Source of the DNA: an uncultured Lysobacter sp.
GTDB taxonomy: Bacteria; Pseudomonadota; Gammaproteobacteria; Xanthomonadales; Xanthomonadaceae
Assembly: GCA_946480055.1 (NCBI GenBank)
Contig: CAMLID010000002.1
Span: forward strand, 58,893-122,892
Direction: 5' to 3'
Length of the DNA stretch: 64,000 nucleotides
Under the pieces are notes generated by a model. The model made no database searches. It was not told the DNA's origin and worked only from the letters and a program-made list of their open reading frames with translations. Within the stretch, counting starts at the first letter, position 1; every line of letters begins with the position of its first letter. Shown here piece after piece: positions 36,061 to 44,779 of the stretch. The position numbers and the translations under genes are program-made.

Positions 36061-36167
36061 ACTTGGCCGACGCGGCTAGTATCGGCCCAGCCTTGCCGAT
36101 TTAGGCCATTCATTTTGCGCCACCCGGCGGGCTCCCATGGGACACCAAGACTGACTTGGAGAGAGAG

Positions 36168-39161
36168 ATGACCTTGAAGACCACCCAGCTCCGCGACGCG
36201 ATTACCTTCGCGCTCGCCGTGGGCGCCACCGCAGCGGCGGGCACCGGCGTAGCCTTTGCCCAGGAACCCGAAAAGGAAGCCACCACCCTCGATCGCATCG
36301 AGGTGACCGGCTCGCGCATCAAGCGCACCGACATCGAAACCTCGCAGCCGGTGTTCTCGCTGAGCCGCGACGACATCCAGGCCCAGGGCCTGACCTCGGT
36401 CGGCGATGTGATCCAGAACATCACCGCCAACGGCTCCACCCTCAACAGCACCTTCAATAACGGCGGCAACGGCGAAACCCGCGTCAGCCTGCGCAACCTC
36501 GGCCCCAACCGCACCCTGGTGCTGGTCAACGGCCGTCGTTGGGTCGGCGGCACCGGTCTCGGTGGCGCGGTCGACCTCAACACCATCCCGACCGCAGCCG
36601 TCGAGCGCATCGAAGTCCTGAAGGACGGCGCCTCGACCATCTACGGTTCCGACGCCATCGCCGGCGTCGTCAACGTGATCCTGCGCCAGAACTACGAAGG
36701 CGCCGAAGCCAACGCCTACCTGGGCACCTTCTCCGACGGCGACGGCTTCCGCGAAGCCTACGACTTCACCGTCGGCGCCGCCTCCGACCGCTGGACCGCG
36801 ATGTTCGGCATCGGCTACGTCAAGGAAGAGCCGGTCATGGCCGGCGATCGCGCGATCTCGAAGGAGCCCGTCGCCGGCACCGGCAACGCCTTCGGCAGCT
36901 CGACCGTGCCCAACGGCCGCTTCGCCCTCTGCGGCGGCACCTACGATCCGACCACCGGCACCTGCTCGGTCGGCGAGACCCGCCCGAACGGCACCGCCGG
37001 TCAGTTCACCTACAACGACGGCCAGTCGGGCCTGAATTGGCGCAACCGCACCGGCGCGGACATCTACAACTTCGCCCCGGACAACTACCTGCTGACCCCG
37101 CAGGAGCGCAAGTCGCTGTTCGCGTCCGGTTCGCTGGACATCACCGACAACCTGCGCTTCAAGACCACGCTGACCTACAACAACCGCAAGTCGGAACAGT
37201 TGCTGGCGGCGATGCCGATCGTGCTCGGTAGCGGCCCGGGCGCCAACGCCCAGTCCAAGCAGCTCACGATCTCGGCGCAGAGCATCTACAACCCCTTCGG
37301 CCAGACCGTGTCGCGCATCCAGCGCCGCGCGATCGAAGCCGGTTTCCGCACCTTCGAGCAGGACGTCGATACCTTCGCCGCCAACTTCGGTCTCGAAGGC
37401 ACCCTGAACGTCGGCAGCAAGCCGTTCGACTGGGAAGCCGGTTACTTCTACGGCGAGAACAAGCAGAACAACGTCACCGAAGGTCTGTTCAACGTGCTGG
37501 CGCTGCGCAACGCGCTCGGCCCGTCCTTCCGCGACGCCCAGGGCGTGGCCCGTTGCGGTACCCCGACCGCGGTCATCACCGGCTGCGTGCCGCTGAACCT
37601 GCTCGGCGCCGTCGGCACGATCACCCCGGAAATGCTTGCCTACTCGACCTTCGTCGCCCACGACCAGCTCGGCTACAAGCAGAAGAGCTACTACGCCAAC
37701 ATCGGCGGCGACCTGTTCGACCTGCCGGGCGGCCCGCTGGCCTTCTCGTTCGGCCTCGAGCACCGCAGCGAAAACGGCTTCTCGCAGCCGGACGCGCTGA
37801 TCGCCTCGGGCAACACCACCGGTAACGCCACGGCTCCGACCGCCGGCGGCTACAGCCTGGACGAGGCCTACCTCGAACTGGCCGTGCCGGTCCTGGCCGA
37901 CGTGCCGTTCGCCAAGCTGCTCGACTTCTCGGTGGCCACCCGCTACTCGGATTACAGCAACGTCGGCGACACGCTCAACAGCAAGTTCGGTTTCCGCTGG
38001 AAGCCGATCGACGACCTGATGATCCGCGGCAACTGGTCGGAGGGCTTCCGCGCTCCGTCCATCGGCGAGCTGTTCACCGGTATCGGCGACTCGTTCCCGA
38101 CCATCGCCGATCCTTGCGCCCTCGCCGGCTTCGGCAACCTGGCGCCCGACGCCCAGGCCCGATGCATTGCGCAGGGCGTCCCGGCCGGCGGTTACGACCA
38201 GGGCAACCCGCAGATCCGCATCAACTCGGGCGGCAATCCGAACCTGAAGCCGGAAAGCAGCGAATCGACCACCCTGGGCTTCGTCTACAGCCCGAGCTGG
38301 ATCGAAGGTTTCGACGTCAGCCTCGACTGGTGGAAGATCGAGATCGAAGACGCGCTGACGCTGCCGACCGGTCAGTTCATCGTCGACGAGTGCATCGTCG
38401 GTAACGTCCAGTTCTACTGCAACATGTTCACCCGCAACCCGGGCGGCAGCCTCAACCTGACCGCGCAGCCCGGCAACGTCGGCGGCATCAACACCGAAGG
38501 TTACGACCTGACCATCGGCTACAAGCTGCCGGAAAACTCGTGGGGCAAGTTCAGCTTCAGCTGGGATACGACCTACCTGGCCAAGTCGGAATTCGACCTG
38601 GACGGCGACGGCCGCTTCAACGAGCGCAAGAACGACGTGCCGGCTGTCGGCGCTCCGGTCGCAACCTGGGGCATCGACGAGTCCAACAACGCTCCGGGCC
38701 TGTACGCGCAGAATTCCAACGCCTGGCGTATCCGCTCCAACCTGGCCATGCGCTGGGAGAAGGGCGACTTCGGCGCGACCTGGAACGTGCGTTACTTCTC
38801 GGGCCAGGAAGAGGACTGCCAGACCTTCGTGGACTACGGCTACAGCTTCCTCTGCTCCGATCCGGACCGCTTCACGGCTGAGCCGCAGGACACCAACGGC
38901 AACGGCGTTTGGGACGGCACCGGCGCCGGTGGCGATAGCCTGGTCCCGGTCCAGCACGCCCGCAACCACATCGGTGCGACCACCTACCACGACGCCAGCG
39001 TCTACTGGAACACGCCGTGGAACTCCAAGGTCACCATCGGCGTGAACAACCTGTTCGACAAGGATCCGCCGCGTTCGGTGTCGGCCTTCGCCAACAGCTT
39101 CGACCCGCAGTACGAAGTCCCGGGCCGCTTCGTCTACTTCCGCTACGCGCAGAAGTTCTGA
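36168..39161 (+). CDS. TonB-dependent receptor (paralogue 2)
   Basis: 997 residues, with the same signal peptide and plug as paralogue 1 ([58 protein letters not shown]) and a barrel ending GRFVYFRYAQKF. Some stretches are almost identical in DNA to paralogue 1 (for example about 36509-36681), while extracellular-loop regions differ, including an insertion near residues 245-285 with two Cys (CGGTYDPTTGTCSVG). The two probably bind different ligands. No STN domain is present. The 2OG oxygenase gene follows on the same strand after a terminator. Confidence 0.95.
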   Translation: MTLKTTQLRDAITFALAVGATAAAGTGVAFAQEPEKEATTLDRIEVTGSRIKRTDIETSQPVFSLSRDDIQAQGLTSVGDVIQNITANGSTLNSTFNNGGNGETRVSLRNLGPNRTLVLVNGRRWVGGTGLGGAVDLNTIPTAAVERIEVLKDGASTIYGSDAIAGVVNVILRQNYEGAEANAYLGTFSDGDGFREAYDFTVGAASDRWTAMFGIGYVKEEPVMAGDRAISKEPVAGTGNAFGSSTVPNGRFALCGGTYDPTTGTCSVGETRPNGTAGQFTYNDGQSGLNWRNRTGADIYNFAPDNYLLTPQERKSLFASGSLDITDNLRFKTTLTYNNRKSEQLLAAMPIVLGSGPGANAQSKQLTISAQSIYNPFGQTVSRIQRRAIEAGFRTFEQDVDTFAANFGLEGTLNVGSKPFDWEAGYFYGENKQNNVTEGLFNVLALRNALGPSFRDAQGVARCGTPTAVITGCVPLNLLGAVGTITPEMLAYSTFVAHDQLGYKQKSYYANIGGDLFDLPGGPLAFSFGLEHRSENGFSQPDALIASGNTTGNATAPTAGGYSLDEAYLELAVPVLADVPFAKLLDFSVATRYSDYSNVGDTLNSKFGFRWKPIDDLMIRGNWSEGFRAPSIGELFTGIGDSFPTIADPCALAGFGNLAPDAQARCIAQGVPAGGYDQGNPQIRINSGGNPNLKPESSESTTLGFVYSPSWIEGFDVSLDWWKIEIEDALTLPTGQFIVDECIVGNVQFYCNMFTRNPGGSLNLTAQPGNVGGINTEGYDLTIGYKLPENSWGKFSFSWDTTYLAKSEFDLDGDGRFNERKNDVPAVGAPVATWGIDESNNAPGLYAQNSNAWRIRSNLAMRWEKGDFGATWNVRYFSGQEEDCQTFVDYGYSFLCSDPDRFTAEPQDTNGNGVWDGTGAGGDSLVPVQHARNHIGATTYHDASVYWNTPWNSKVTIGVNNLFDKDPPRSVSAFANSFDPQYEVPGRFVYFRYAQKF

Positions 39162-39185
39162 TCGACCCGCTGTCCGCAACACCCG

Positions 39186-39215
39186 CTACGGCCCCGAAAG
39201 GGGCCGTAGTTCTTT
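39186..39215 (+). terminator. Rho-independent terminator after receptor 2
   Basis: CTACGGCCCC (39186-39195), loop GAAA, GGGGCCGTAG (39200-39209), then TTCTTT. The stem is a close copy of the terminator after receptor 1. Confidence 0.9.
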
Positions 39216-39303
39216 GCGGCGCCGGCCGCGCGCCAGCGCCGGGCCCGCCGCGCTACACTCCCGACGCGGCCGCGCGCGCGGCCTCCGATCCCGGAACCGC
39301 ACC

Positions 39304-39963
39304 ATGCCCTTCGAGCTCTACCCCGCCTTTTCGGTCCCCTTCGCGCAGGACTTCGTGCCCAGTCCCGAAGGCCTCAACGCGCAGCTGAAATCGCTGCTGC
39401 TGACGCGCGAGAAGCAAGGCGGCTATGCCAATCCGAACCCGTCGCTGAAGCAGCAGCCCGGCGTGTTCGAAAGCGACTTCAACCTGTTCGCCTGGCCGGA
39501 CGCCTGCGTGCAGCAGCTGCGCCAGTTCTGCTGGACCGTCCTGGGCCGCACCATCCAGGAGCTCAACGGTTACAGCGTCGAGGAAATGCAGCGGCTGCAG
39601 ATCTTCTCGCACACCTGGTACCACGTGACCCGCCACGGCGGCTTCACGATCCTGCACACCCACCCGATGGCGTCCTGGTCGGGCGTGTACTGCGTGACGC
39701 CGGGCGAGATGCCGGACGATCGCCCCGAATCGGGCGTGCTGCGGTTCCACAACCCGCACCACTACAGCAACTACTTCATGGACGCCGGCAACATGCGCCA
39801 GCAGGCGCCTTACCACCACGGCACCTGGAGCATCCGCCTCCAACCCGGCCAACTGGTGCTGTTCCCGTCCTGGCTGCAGCACGAAGTCCTGCCCTTCTAC
39901 GGCAACGACGAGCGCATCACCATCGCCTTCAATTGCTGGTTCGGAATGAAAGACGCCGCCTGA
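39304..39963 (+). CDS. 2-oxoglutarate/Fe(II) oxygenase (2OG-FeII_Oxy_5 type)
   Basis: 219 residues. It matches the putative 2OG-Fe(II) oxygenase family TIGR02466/PF13759: LHTHPMASWSGVYCV (H118 and H120), GVLRFHNPHHY, and QLVLFPSWLQHEVLPFYGNDERITIAFN with the distal His193 and the 2-oxoglutarate-binding Arg204. It should hydroxylate an unknown acceptor in the cytoplasm. Members of this family often lie beside TonB-dependent receptors, as here. No signal peptide. Confidence 0.85.
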   Translation: MPFELYPAFSVPFAQDFVPSPEGLNAQLKSLLLTREKQGGYANPNPSLKQQPGVFESDFNLFAWPDACVQQLRQFCWTVLGRTIQELNGYSVEEMQRLQIFSHTWYHVTRHGGFTILHTHPMASWSGVYCVTPGEMPDDRPESGVLRFHNPHHYSNYFMDAGNMRQQAPYHHGTWSIRLQPGQLVLFPSWLQHEVLPFYGNDERITIAFNCWFGMKDAA

Positions 39964-39979
39964 GCGGCGGCGTCGTTTC
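39952..39979. terminator. Hairpin between the 2OG oxygenase and DUF4097 genes
   Basis: GACGCCGC (39952-39959) pairs with GCGGCGTC (39967-39974), overlapping the oxygenase stop, followed by GTTTC. It can serve both convergent genes. Confidence 0.55.
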
Positions 39980-40000
39980 GTCCCGGCAGGCGCGCGCGGC

Positions 40001-40930
40001 TCAGTCGAGCTGCAGGGTCGCGTCGCCGGAGAAGGTCTCGATCCGGACCTCGCCGCTGCCGTTGCCGTAGCGGTGCTCGAAGCTCGACCCCGGGCCGTGC
40101 TTGGGCTTGACGATCTGCGCATCCGGCGCCGACAGGTCGCCGCTGAAGCTTTGGCCGTGCACGGTCGCCGACAGGTTGCGCGGCAGGGTCAGCTGGACAT
40201 CGCCGCTGACCGTTTCCACCGAGATCTCCCCGTTGCCGGCCAGCGCGGTCGCCAGGCGGATGTCGCCGGATACCGAGTTGCCGCTGAAGCGGTGCAGCGA
40301 CGATTCGCGCACCGTCACGTCGACCCGGCCGGACACCGTCTCCACGTCGACATCGCCGTCCAGGCGGCCGCGCAACTGCATGTCGCCGCTGACCGTCTCG
40401 GCGTTGACCTTGCTGCTGTTGAGGGTCAGGGTGAGATCGCCGCTGACGCTGTCGATTCTGGCTTCTCGTGGCGCCGCGGCCACCGCGACATCGCCGCTGA
40501 CGCTGTCGATCGACAGCACCGAGGAGGCCACGCCGGTGACGTCGATGTCGGCCGAGACGCCGTCGATCTCGACGTCGGCACGCAGCGGCAGAGTCACCTT
40601 CAGGTCGGTGGGTTCGCTCTTGTCGCCGCCGACCAGGAAGCCCATGCCGCTGCCGCGGTTGGGGTACTTGACCTTGATCGACAGACGCTCGCCGTTGCCT
40701 TCGATCTCCAGCTTCTCGACGCCGTTGCCGAGGCTGCCTTCGATCTTCACTTCCGGCCGGTCCCAGGCGCGCACGTCGATGCGGCCTTTGACGTTTTCGA
40801 TCTCGACCCGTCCTCGCGGATCCAGCGGGCGGGTCTGGTTGATGGGGGTAGCCGCGAACGCCGGGGCGACGGCCAAAGCCAAGCCGAGGGCGAGTCCGAG
40901 CTTGCTTGCGTGATGGGATGCGCGGGTCAT
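40001..40930 (-). CDS. DUF4097-type periplasmic beta-helix protein (putative adhesin)
   Basis: 309 residues. A signal peptide (about 1-28, VAPAFA) is followed by a region of short repeated strands in which VSGD/VSGR recurs every ~20 residues (IDSVSGDVAVAA, IDSVSGDLTLTL, AETVSGDMQLRG, VETVSGRVDVTV, NSVSGDIRLA, VETVSGDVQLTL). This is the DUF4097/DUF4098 right-handed beta-helix pattern. It follows the ECF sigma and putative anti-sigma genes on the same strand and is a likely product of that envelope-stress regulon. Its function is not established. Confidence 0.85.
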   Translation of the reverse strand: MTRASHHASKLGLALGLALAVAPAFAATPINQTRPLDPRGRVEIENVKGRIDVRAWDRPEVKIEGSLGNGVEKLEIEGNGERLSIKVKYPNRGSGMGFLVGGDKSEPTDLKVTLPLRADVEIDGVSADIDVTGVASSVLSIDSVSGDVAVAAAPREARIDSVSGDLTLTLNSSKVNAETVSGDMQLRGRLDGDVDVETVSGRVDVTVRESSLHRFSGNSVSGDIRLATALAGNGEISVETVSGDVQLTLPRNLSATVHGQSFSGDLSAPDAQIVKPKHGPGSSFEHRYGNGSGEVRIETFSGDATLQLD

Positions 40931-40946
40931 GGTCGTCCTCCGGTAA

Positions 40947-41468
40947 TCAGGTGTAGGCCACGCGCTGGGCGAGCGCGAGGCGTCGTGCGTAGGTGCGGCG
41001 CAGCTGATCCAGCAGCAGGCGCGAATCGGGGTCGTGGGCCAGCGCATCCAGGATCAGGGCGGCGTTGCGGTCCAGTTCGTCGAAGGTGGGCTGCAGGATG
41101 GTCGCGGCCGCGGCCGGCGCGGTGCGCTGCATTTCGTGCATCGCGGCCTGGTACTGCAGGGTCATGCCGGCGGCTTCGCGTTGGACCAGCGACTCGGTCT
41201 GCGCCTGCGGCGCGTCGTTCGCGGCCTGGTCGCGCCATACGCCGGTGAAGCCGATCGCGAGCGCCAGGGTCGCGGCGACCGCGAACGGCGCCAGCCAGCG
41301 CGGACGCGGCGCGCGTACCGGCGCGGCGACCTGCGGCTGCAGGCGTGCGGCGATCCCGGGCCACAGGTCGGCGGCCGGCGGCTGGTCGCGGCGCAGCGCG
41401 CGCAGCTGAAAGCGCAGGGCGTCGGGCAGTTCGCCGTCCGCTGCGGGGTCTCGATGTTCGGTGTTCAT
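40947..41468 (-). CDS. Putative anti-sigma factor (single-helix membrane protein)
   Basis: 173 residues: a cytoplasmic N-terminal ~57 residues (MNTEHRDPAADGELPDALRF), one transmembrane helix at about 58-76 (WLAPFAVAATLALAIGFTG), and a periplasmic helical tail. No zinc ZAS motif (HxxxCxxC) is visible, so it is not a classical zinc anti-sigma. Its start overlaps the ECF sigma stop (ATGA), and this layout supports an anti-sigma role. The sequence alone would be inconclusive. Confidence 0.7.
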   Translation of the reverse strand: MNTEHRDPAADGELPDALRFQLRALRRDQPPAADLWPGIAARLQPQVAAPVRAPRPRWLAPFAVAATLALAIGFTGVWRDQAANDAPQAQTESLVQREAAGMTLQYQAAMHEMQRTAPAAAATILQPTFDELDRNAALILDALAHDPDSRLLLDQLRRTYARRLALAQRVAYT

Positions 41469-42070
41469 GCCTGTCCTCCTAGCCGTTCGCGCAACAATCC
41501 GCGCGCCCGGTGCAATTGCGCCTTGCTGCTGCCGACCGCCATGCCGAGTTCGGCGGCGATCTCCTCATGCTTCCAGCCTTCCACGTCGTACAGCACCAGC
41601 ACCGCGCGGGCACGCGGCGGCAGGCTGGCGACGGCACGCTCCAGGTCCATCGACAGCGCGGTGATGTGCCCGGCCGAGTCGGCGCTGCCGACCAGTTCGA
41701 ACACCTCGTCGTCGCCATCCTCCTGCGGCTTGCCGCGGCGGCTGCGCAGCTCCATCAGCGCGGTATTGACCGCCAGCCGATGCAGCCAGGTCGTGAAGGC
41801 CGACTCGAACCGGAATGCCGGCAGCGCCTGCCAGGCCCGCACGAAGGCTTCCTGGGTGAGGTCCTCGGCACGGGCGCCGTGCTGGCCGACCAGCCGCGCG
41901 ATCACGCCGTGGACCCGGCCCGCGTGCTGCCGGTACAAGGCCTCGAAGGCGCGGACATCGCCGCCGGCCGCCGCACGCACCAGGGCGAGGTCGCCGTCGG
42001 CGCCGGCCGTTTCGGGCTTGGCGTCGCGAGTGGTCCAGTCTTGGGTCACGTAAGCGGTCAGCATGTCCAT
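41465..42070 (-). CDS. ECF RNA polymerase sigma factor
   Basis: 201 residues from ATG 42070 (alternatives 42085 and 42064). Region 2 is DVRAFEALYRQHAGRVHGVIARLVGQHGARAEDLTQEAFVRAWQALPAFRFESAFTTWLHRLAVNTALMELR; region 4 is LPPRARAVLVLYDVEGWKHEEIAAELGMAVGSSKAQLHRARGLLRERL. It belongs to the RpoE-like ECF group. GGA seven bases before ATG 42070 favours that start. An AT-rich TATTTAAA upstream may be part of an autoregulated promoter. Its stop overlaps the putative anti-sigma gene, and DUF4097 follows. Confidence 0.93.
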   Translation of the reverse strand: MDMLTAYVTQDWTTRDAKPETAGADGDLALVRAAAGGDVRAFEALYRQHAGRVHGVIARLVGQHGARAEDLTQEAFVRAWQALPAFRFESAFTTWLHRLAVNTALMELRSRRGKPQEDGDDEVFELVGSADSAGHITALSMDLERAVASLPPRARAVLVLYDVEGWKHEEIAAELGMAVGSSKAQLHRARGLLRERLGGQA

Positions 42071-42143
42071 GGGATGTCCGGCCATGGCTCCGGGTTTAAA
42101 TACCGTCCCGGCAGCGCGGACGGACAGCGGGCGGACGGGAGGC

Positions 42144-43748
42144 TCAGATCAGGCCCTGCGCGCCCAGACGCTCCAGCAGCGGCTGCAGGTAAGGCTCGTA
42201 CGGCTTCCAGGCCGCGCCGCGGTTGGTCAGGATGCCCTGGCGCACGCTCGCGCTGCTGGCGGTGGACACCGCGCCCGAGGAGCGCTCCACCTGCAGCGCT
42301 TCGGCCTCGTACGGCAGGCCGCAGAACTCGAACACCCGCCGCGCGGTGGCCTCGGTATCGCTGACCAGCGCGTCGTAGGACACGTCCAGGATGCGGTCCG
42401 GCATGACCTCGCGCCAGTGCTGCATCAGGCCGCTGTAGTGGCCGAAGTAGTTGCCCAGGTCGTTCTGGTCGAACGAATACAGCGCCGCGTTCGAGAAGTA
42501 GGTGCGCAGGTTGGAGAAACAGGTGTCGACCGGGTCGCGCACCATGTGCAGGATGCGCGCGTTCGGCAGCGCCTTGGCGATGAAGCCGGCGTTGGTCAGG
42601 TTGGGCGGCAGCTTCTCGGTCAGGAACGGCTTGCCCTTGGCGCGCCAGCGCGAGCCGGCGATGAAGCCGCGCCCGATCGCCTCGAAGTCGGCCTCGGCCA
42701 GGCGCTGCACCGACAGCAGGTCCAGCGCCTGCGAGCATTTGTGGTCGGTCGCGACCTTGATCTGGGCGGTGAAGGCGTAGGTCTCGCCGCCGTCGGATAC
42801 CAGGCTATGGCCGCCGAGGATGCGTTCGAGCAAGGTCGTGCCGGAACGGTGCATGCCGACGATGAAGATCGGCGTGTACTCGTGCTCGCGCGGCTGCGCG
42901 CGCACGAACTCGGGCGTGCACAAAGCCTTGATCGCAGCGAACAGCTCAGTGGTCTTGCTCTCGTTGTAGGGGTCGAGCTTGCGCTTGGCGGCGCAACCGC
43001 GCTCCAGCGCCCGGAACGATTCCTCGTAGCGCTTGAGGTCGTGCAGTTCGTTGTGCAGCGCGTAGGCGAAATAGGCCTCGGCCTCGGTGCCGGCCGGGAC
43101 GCGCGCGATTTCGCGCTGCAGCCGTTCGACGTGGTTGTCGGCGTCGCTCCACTTGCGCAGCCGCGACAGCACCCAATGCGCCTGCGGGAAGCTGGGCGAG
43201 ATCCTGATGCAGGTCTCCAGCTCGGTTTCGGCCTCTTCCATGCGGCCCAGGAACATCAGCACCGTGCCGCGCAGGTAGTGCGGATGCGCGGCGTTGGGGT
43301 CCAGCGCGGCGGCGCGGCTGACCAGCTCCAGGGCCATTTCCTGATCGCCGACCGAGCTCACGATCAGCGCCATCTCGGTCAGCATCGGCGGCGACGCCGA
43401 ACGCAGGAAACCCGAATGCCGGACCAGGTCGAGCAGGATCGCCGCCTCGTGGAATTGGCGCAGCTTGCGGCCCAGCTCCATCACCAGACCCGGGTGCGCG
43501 TTGGCCAGCGGCAGCGCCGCGAACAATCGCGCGCGCGCATCGCGATAGCGATCCAACTGCAGCAACGTGCTGCAGCTCTTGAGCAGCGCCGGCAGATGCC
43601 CGGGTTCGTGGGCGACGATCTGCTCGAAGCAGTCGGCGGCCTCGCGCCACTGCTTGCGGGTGATGTAATCCTCGCCGTTGCGCCACAGGCGCTGCTGCTT
43701 GGACTCGCCGGCCGCGGCCGGTTGGATATTGGACGGTGGACGGTTCAC
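42144..43748 (-). CDS. Tetratricopeptide-repeat sulfotransferase
   Basis: 534 residues from a GTG at 43748, which overlaps the upstream stop (GTGA). Residues about 20-250 are TPR repeats (GEDYITRKQWREAADCFEQIVAHEPGHLPALLKS; HYLRGTVLMFLGRMEEAETELETCIRISP). Residues about 290-534 are a sulfotransferase domain: IFIVGMHRSGTTLLERIL (296-311) is the 5'-phosphosulfate loop and HMVRDPVDTCFSN the 3'-phosphate motif. The architecture resembles tyrosylprotein-sulfotransferase-like bacterial enzymes. It is the last gene of the PEPCK operon and likely sulfates a protein, peptide or glycan made by its neighbours. Confidence 0.85.
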   Translation of the reverse strand: MNRPPSNIQPAAAGESKQQRLWRNGEDYITRKQWREAADCFEQIVAHEPGHLPALLKSCSTLLQLDRYRDARARLFAALPLANAHPGLVMELGRKLRQFHEAAILLDLVRHSGFLRSASPPMLTEMALIVSSVGDQEMALELVSRAAALDPNAAHPHYLRGTVLMFLGRMEEAETELETCIRISPSFPQAHWVLSRLRKWSDADNHVERLQREIARVPAGTEAEAYFAYALHNELHDLKRYEESFRALERGCAAKRKLDPYNESKTTELFAAIKALCTPEFVRAQPREHEYTPIFIVGMHRSGTTLLERILGGHSLVSDGGETYAFTAQIKVATDHKCSQALDLLSVQRLAEADFEAIGRGFIAGSRWRAKGKPFLTEKLPPNLTNAGFIAKALPNARILHMVRDPVDTCFSNLRTYFSNAALYSFDQNDLGNYFGHYSGLMQHWREVMPDRILDVSYDALVSDTEATARRVFEFCGLPYEAEALQVERSSGAVSTASSASVRQGILTNRGAAWKPYEPYLQPLLERLGAQGLI

Positions 43749-44779
43749 TGCGATTCCCAATGCGGTGTGGCCCGCGCCGCCGGACGCATCGCCGGCAGCA
43801 CATGTTCGCCCAGCCAGTCGCGCGCGCGCGCCAGCGGGTCGGCATACATGCCGGTCACGATATCCGCTTCCTGTGCCCGGCGCTGCGCGTCGTAAGCGGT
43901 TTCGACCGCCTTGGCGTTGCGTCCGGCGACCGCCTCGGCCTGCGCGAGCAGGGCCGCGCGCGGCGCCGGCAGGCCCAGCCACTGCTCGCAGGCCCAGGCG
44001 GTGCCGGCGACGTCGTCGAGCAGGGTCTGCATGTCGAGCAGGCGCACGCGCCCGGCGCCGGCGGTTTCGACCAGGTCCAACACCAACTCGCGCTGCGCCG
44101 CCCACTGCAGACCGGCCGCGCACAGCAGGTCCGGCGGTTGCAGCGCGGTCGCGGACAGGCGCTGGTGGAACCCGCCGGCACGCAGCGCGCGTTCGGCCAG
44201 CTCGGGTATCCGCGCCTGCGATTCGGGGCGCTTCTTCAGATTCGAGACCAGGAAATCGTCCAGCGACGAGGTCAGCACCAGCGCCCGGCTGGCCGGAGCC
44301 GCGTCCAGCAGCGGCAGCGCGACGTTGAGCGCGGCATGGGTCGGCTTGACCAGGACCGCGCCGTCCGCGTGCCAGGGCCGCGCCAGCAGGCGCACGCTGG
44401 TCGCGACCAGATCGCCCAAGGCCTGACCCTCGTGACGCGCATCGCCGAGCCGGCGCAGCAGCATCGGCTCCTTCAGCGCGACCTGGTACGGCGGCAGATG
44501 CAGCGCGCGCGCCAGCAGGGTCGAGCCGCAGAACGAGGTGTGGAACAGCCAGCCCAGGGGCGCCTGCGCCAGGCCGGCGACGTCGATGGCGTCGGCCGGC
44601 AGCGGCCGCGCCTGCGCCAGCGGCGCGTCGATGCGGGTGTCGAGGAAGCTGGATCGTTCCAGCACGCCTTCGTCCAGGCGCAGGAAGCCGTACACCCGTC
44701 CGGGTACGTGCAGATCGACCGGGAACCAGCGCGCGTCGCCCAGTTCGGGCGACGGCGGCGCCGCGCCGGCGGCGGTCAT
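43745..44779 (-). CDS. Sulfotransferase-fold protein
   Basis: 344 residues from ATG 44779, overlapping the upstream 2OG oxygenase (ATGA). LGWLFHTSFCGSTLLARALHLP (about 76-96) is a P-loop-like 5'-phosphosulfate-binding motif with CGSTLL. VLVKPTHAALNV and LDDFLVSNLKKR are consistent with the distant sulfotransferase-like group found beside TonB receptors in Caulobacter and Xanthomonas relatives. There is no membrane anchor. It is divergent from known enzymes, so PAPS use is an inference. Translation is coupled on both sides. Confidence 0.65.
   Translation of the reverse strand: MTAAGAAPPSPELGDARWFPVDLHVPGRVYGFLRLDEGVLERSSFLDTRIDAPLAQARPLPADAIDVAGLAQAPLGWLFHTSFCGSTLLARALHLPPYQVALKEPMLLRRLGDARHEGQALGDLVATSVRLLARPWHADGAVLVKPTHAALNVALPLLDAAPASRALVLTSSLDDFLVSNLKKRPESQARIPELAERALRAGGFHQRLSATALQPPDLLCAAGLQWAAQRELVLDLVETAGAGRVRLLDMQTLLDDVAGTAWACEQWLGLPAPRAALLAQAEAVAGRNAKAVETAYDAQRRAQEADIVTGMYADPLARARDWLGEHVLPAMRPAARATPHWESQ

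Noticed and set aside
33333..39182. Two very long minus-strand frames (875 and 1069 codons) opposite the TonB receptors
   Set aside because: Mirror frames of the GC-rich receptor genes; no domain or signal is recognisable and the plus-strand proteins are complete.
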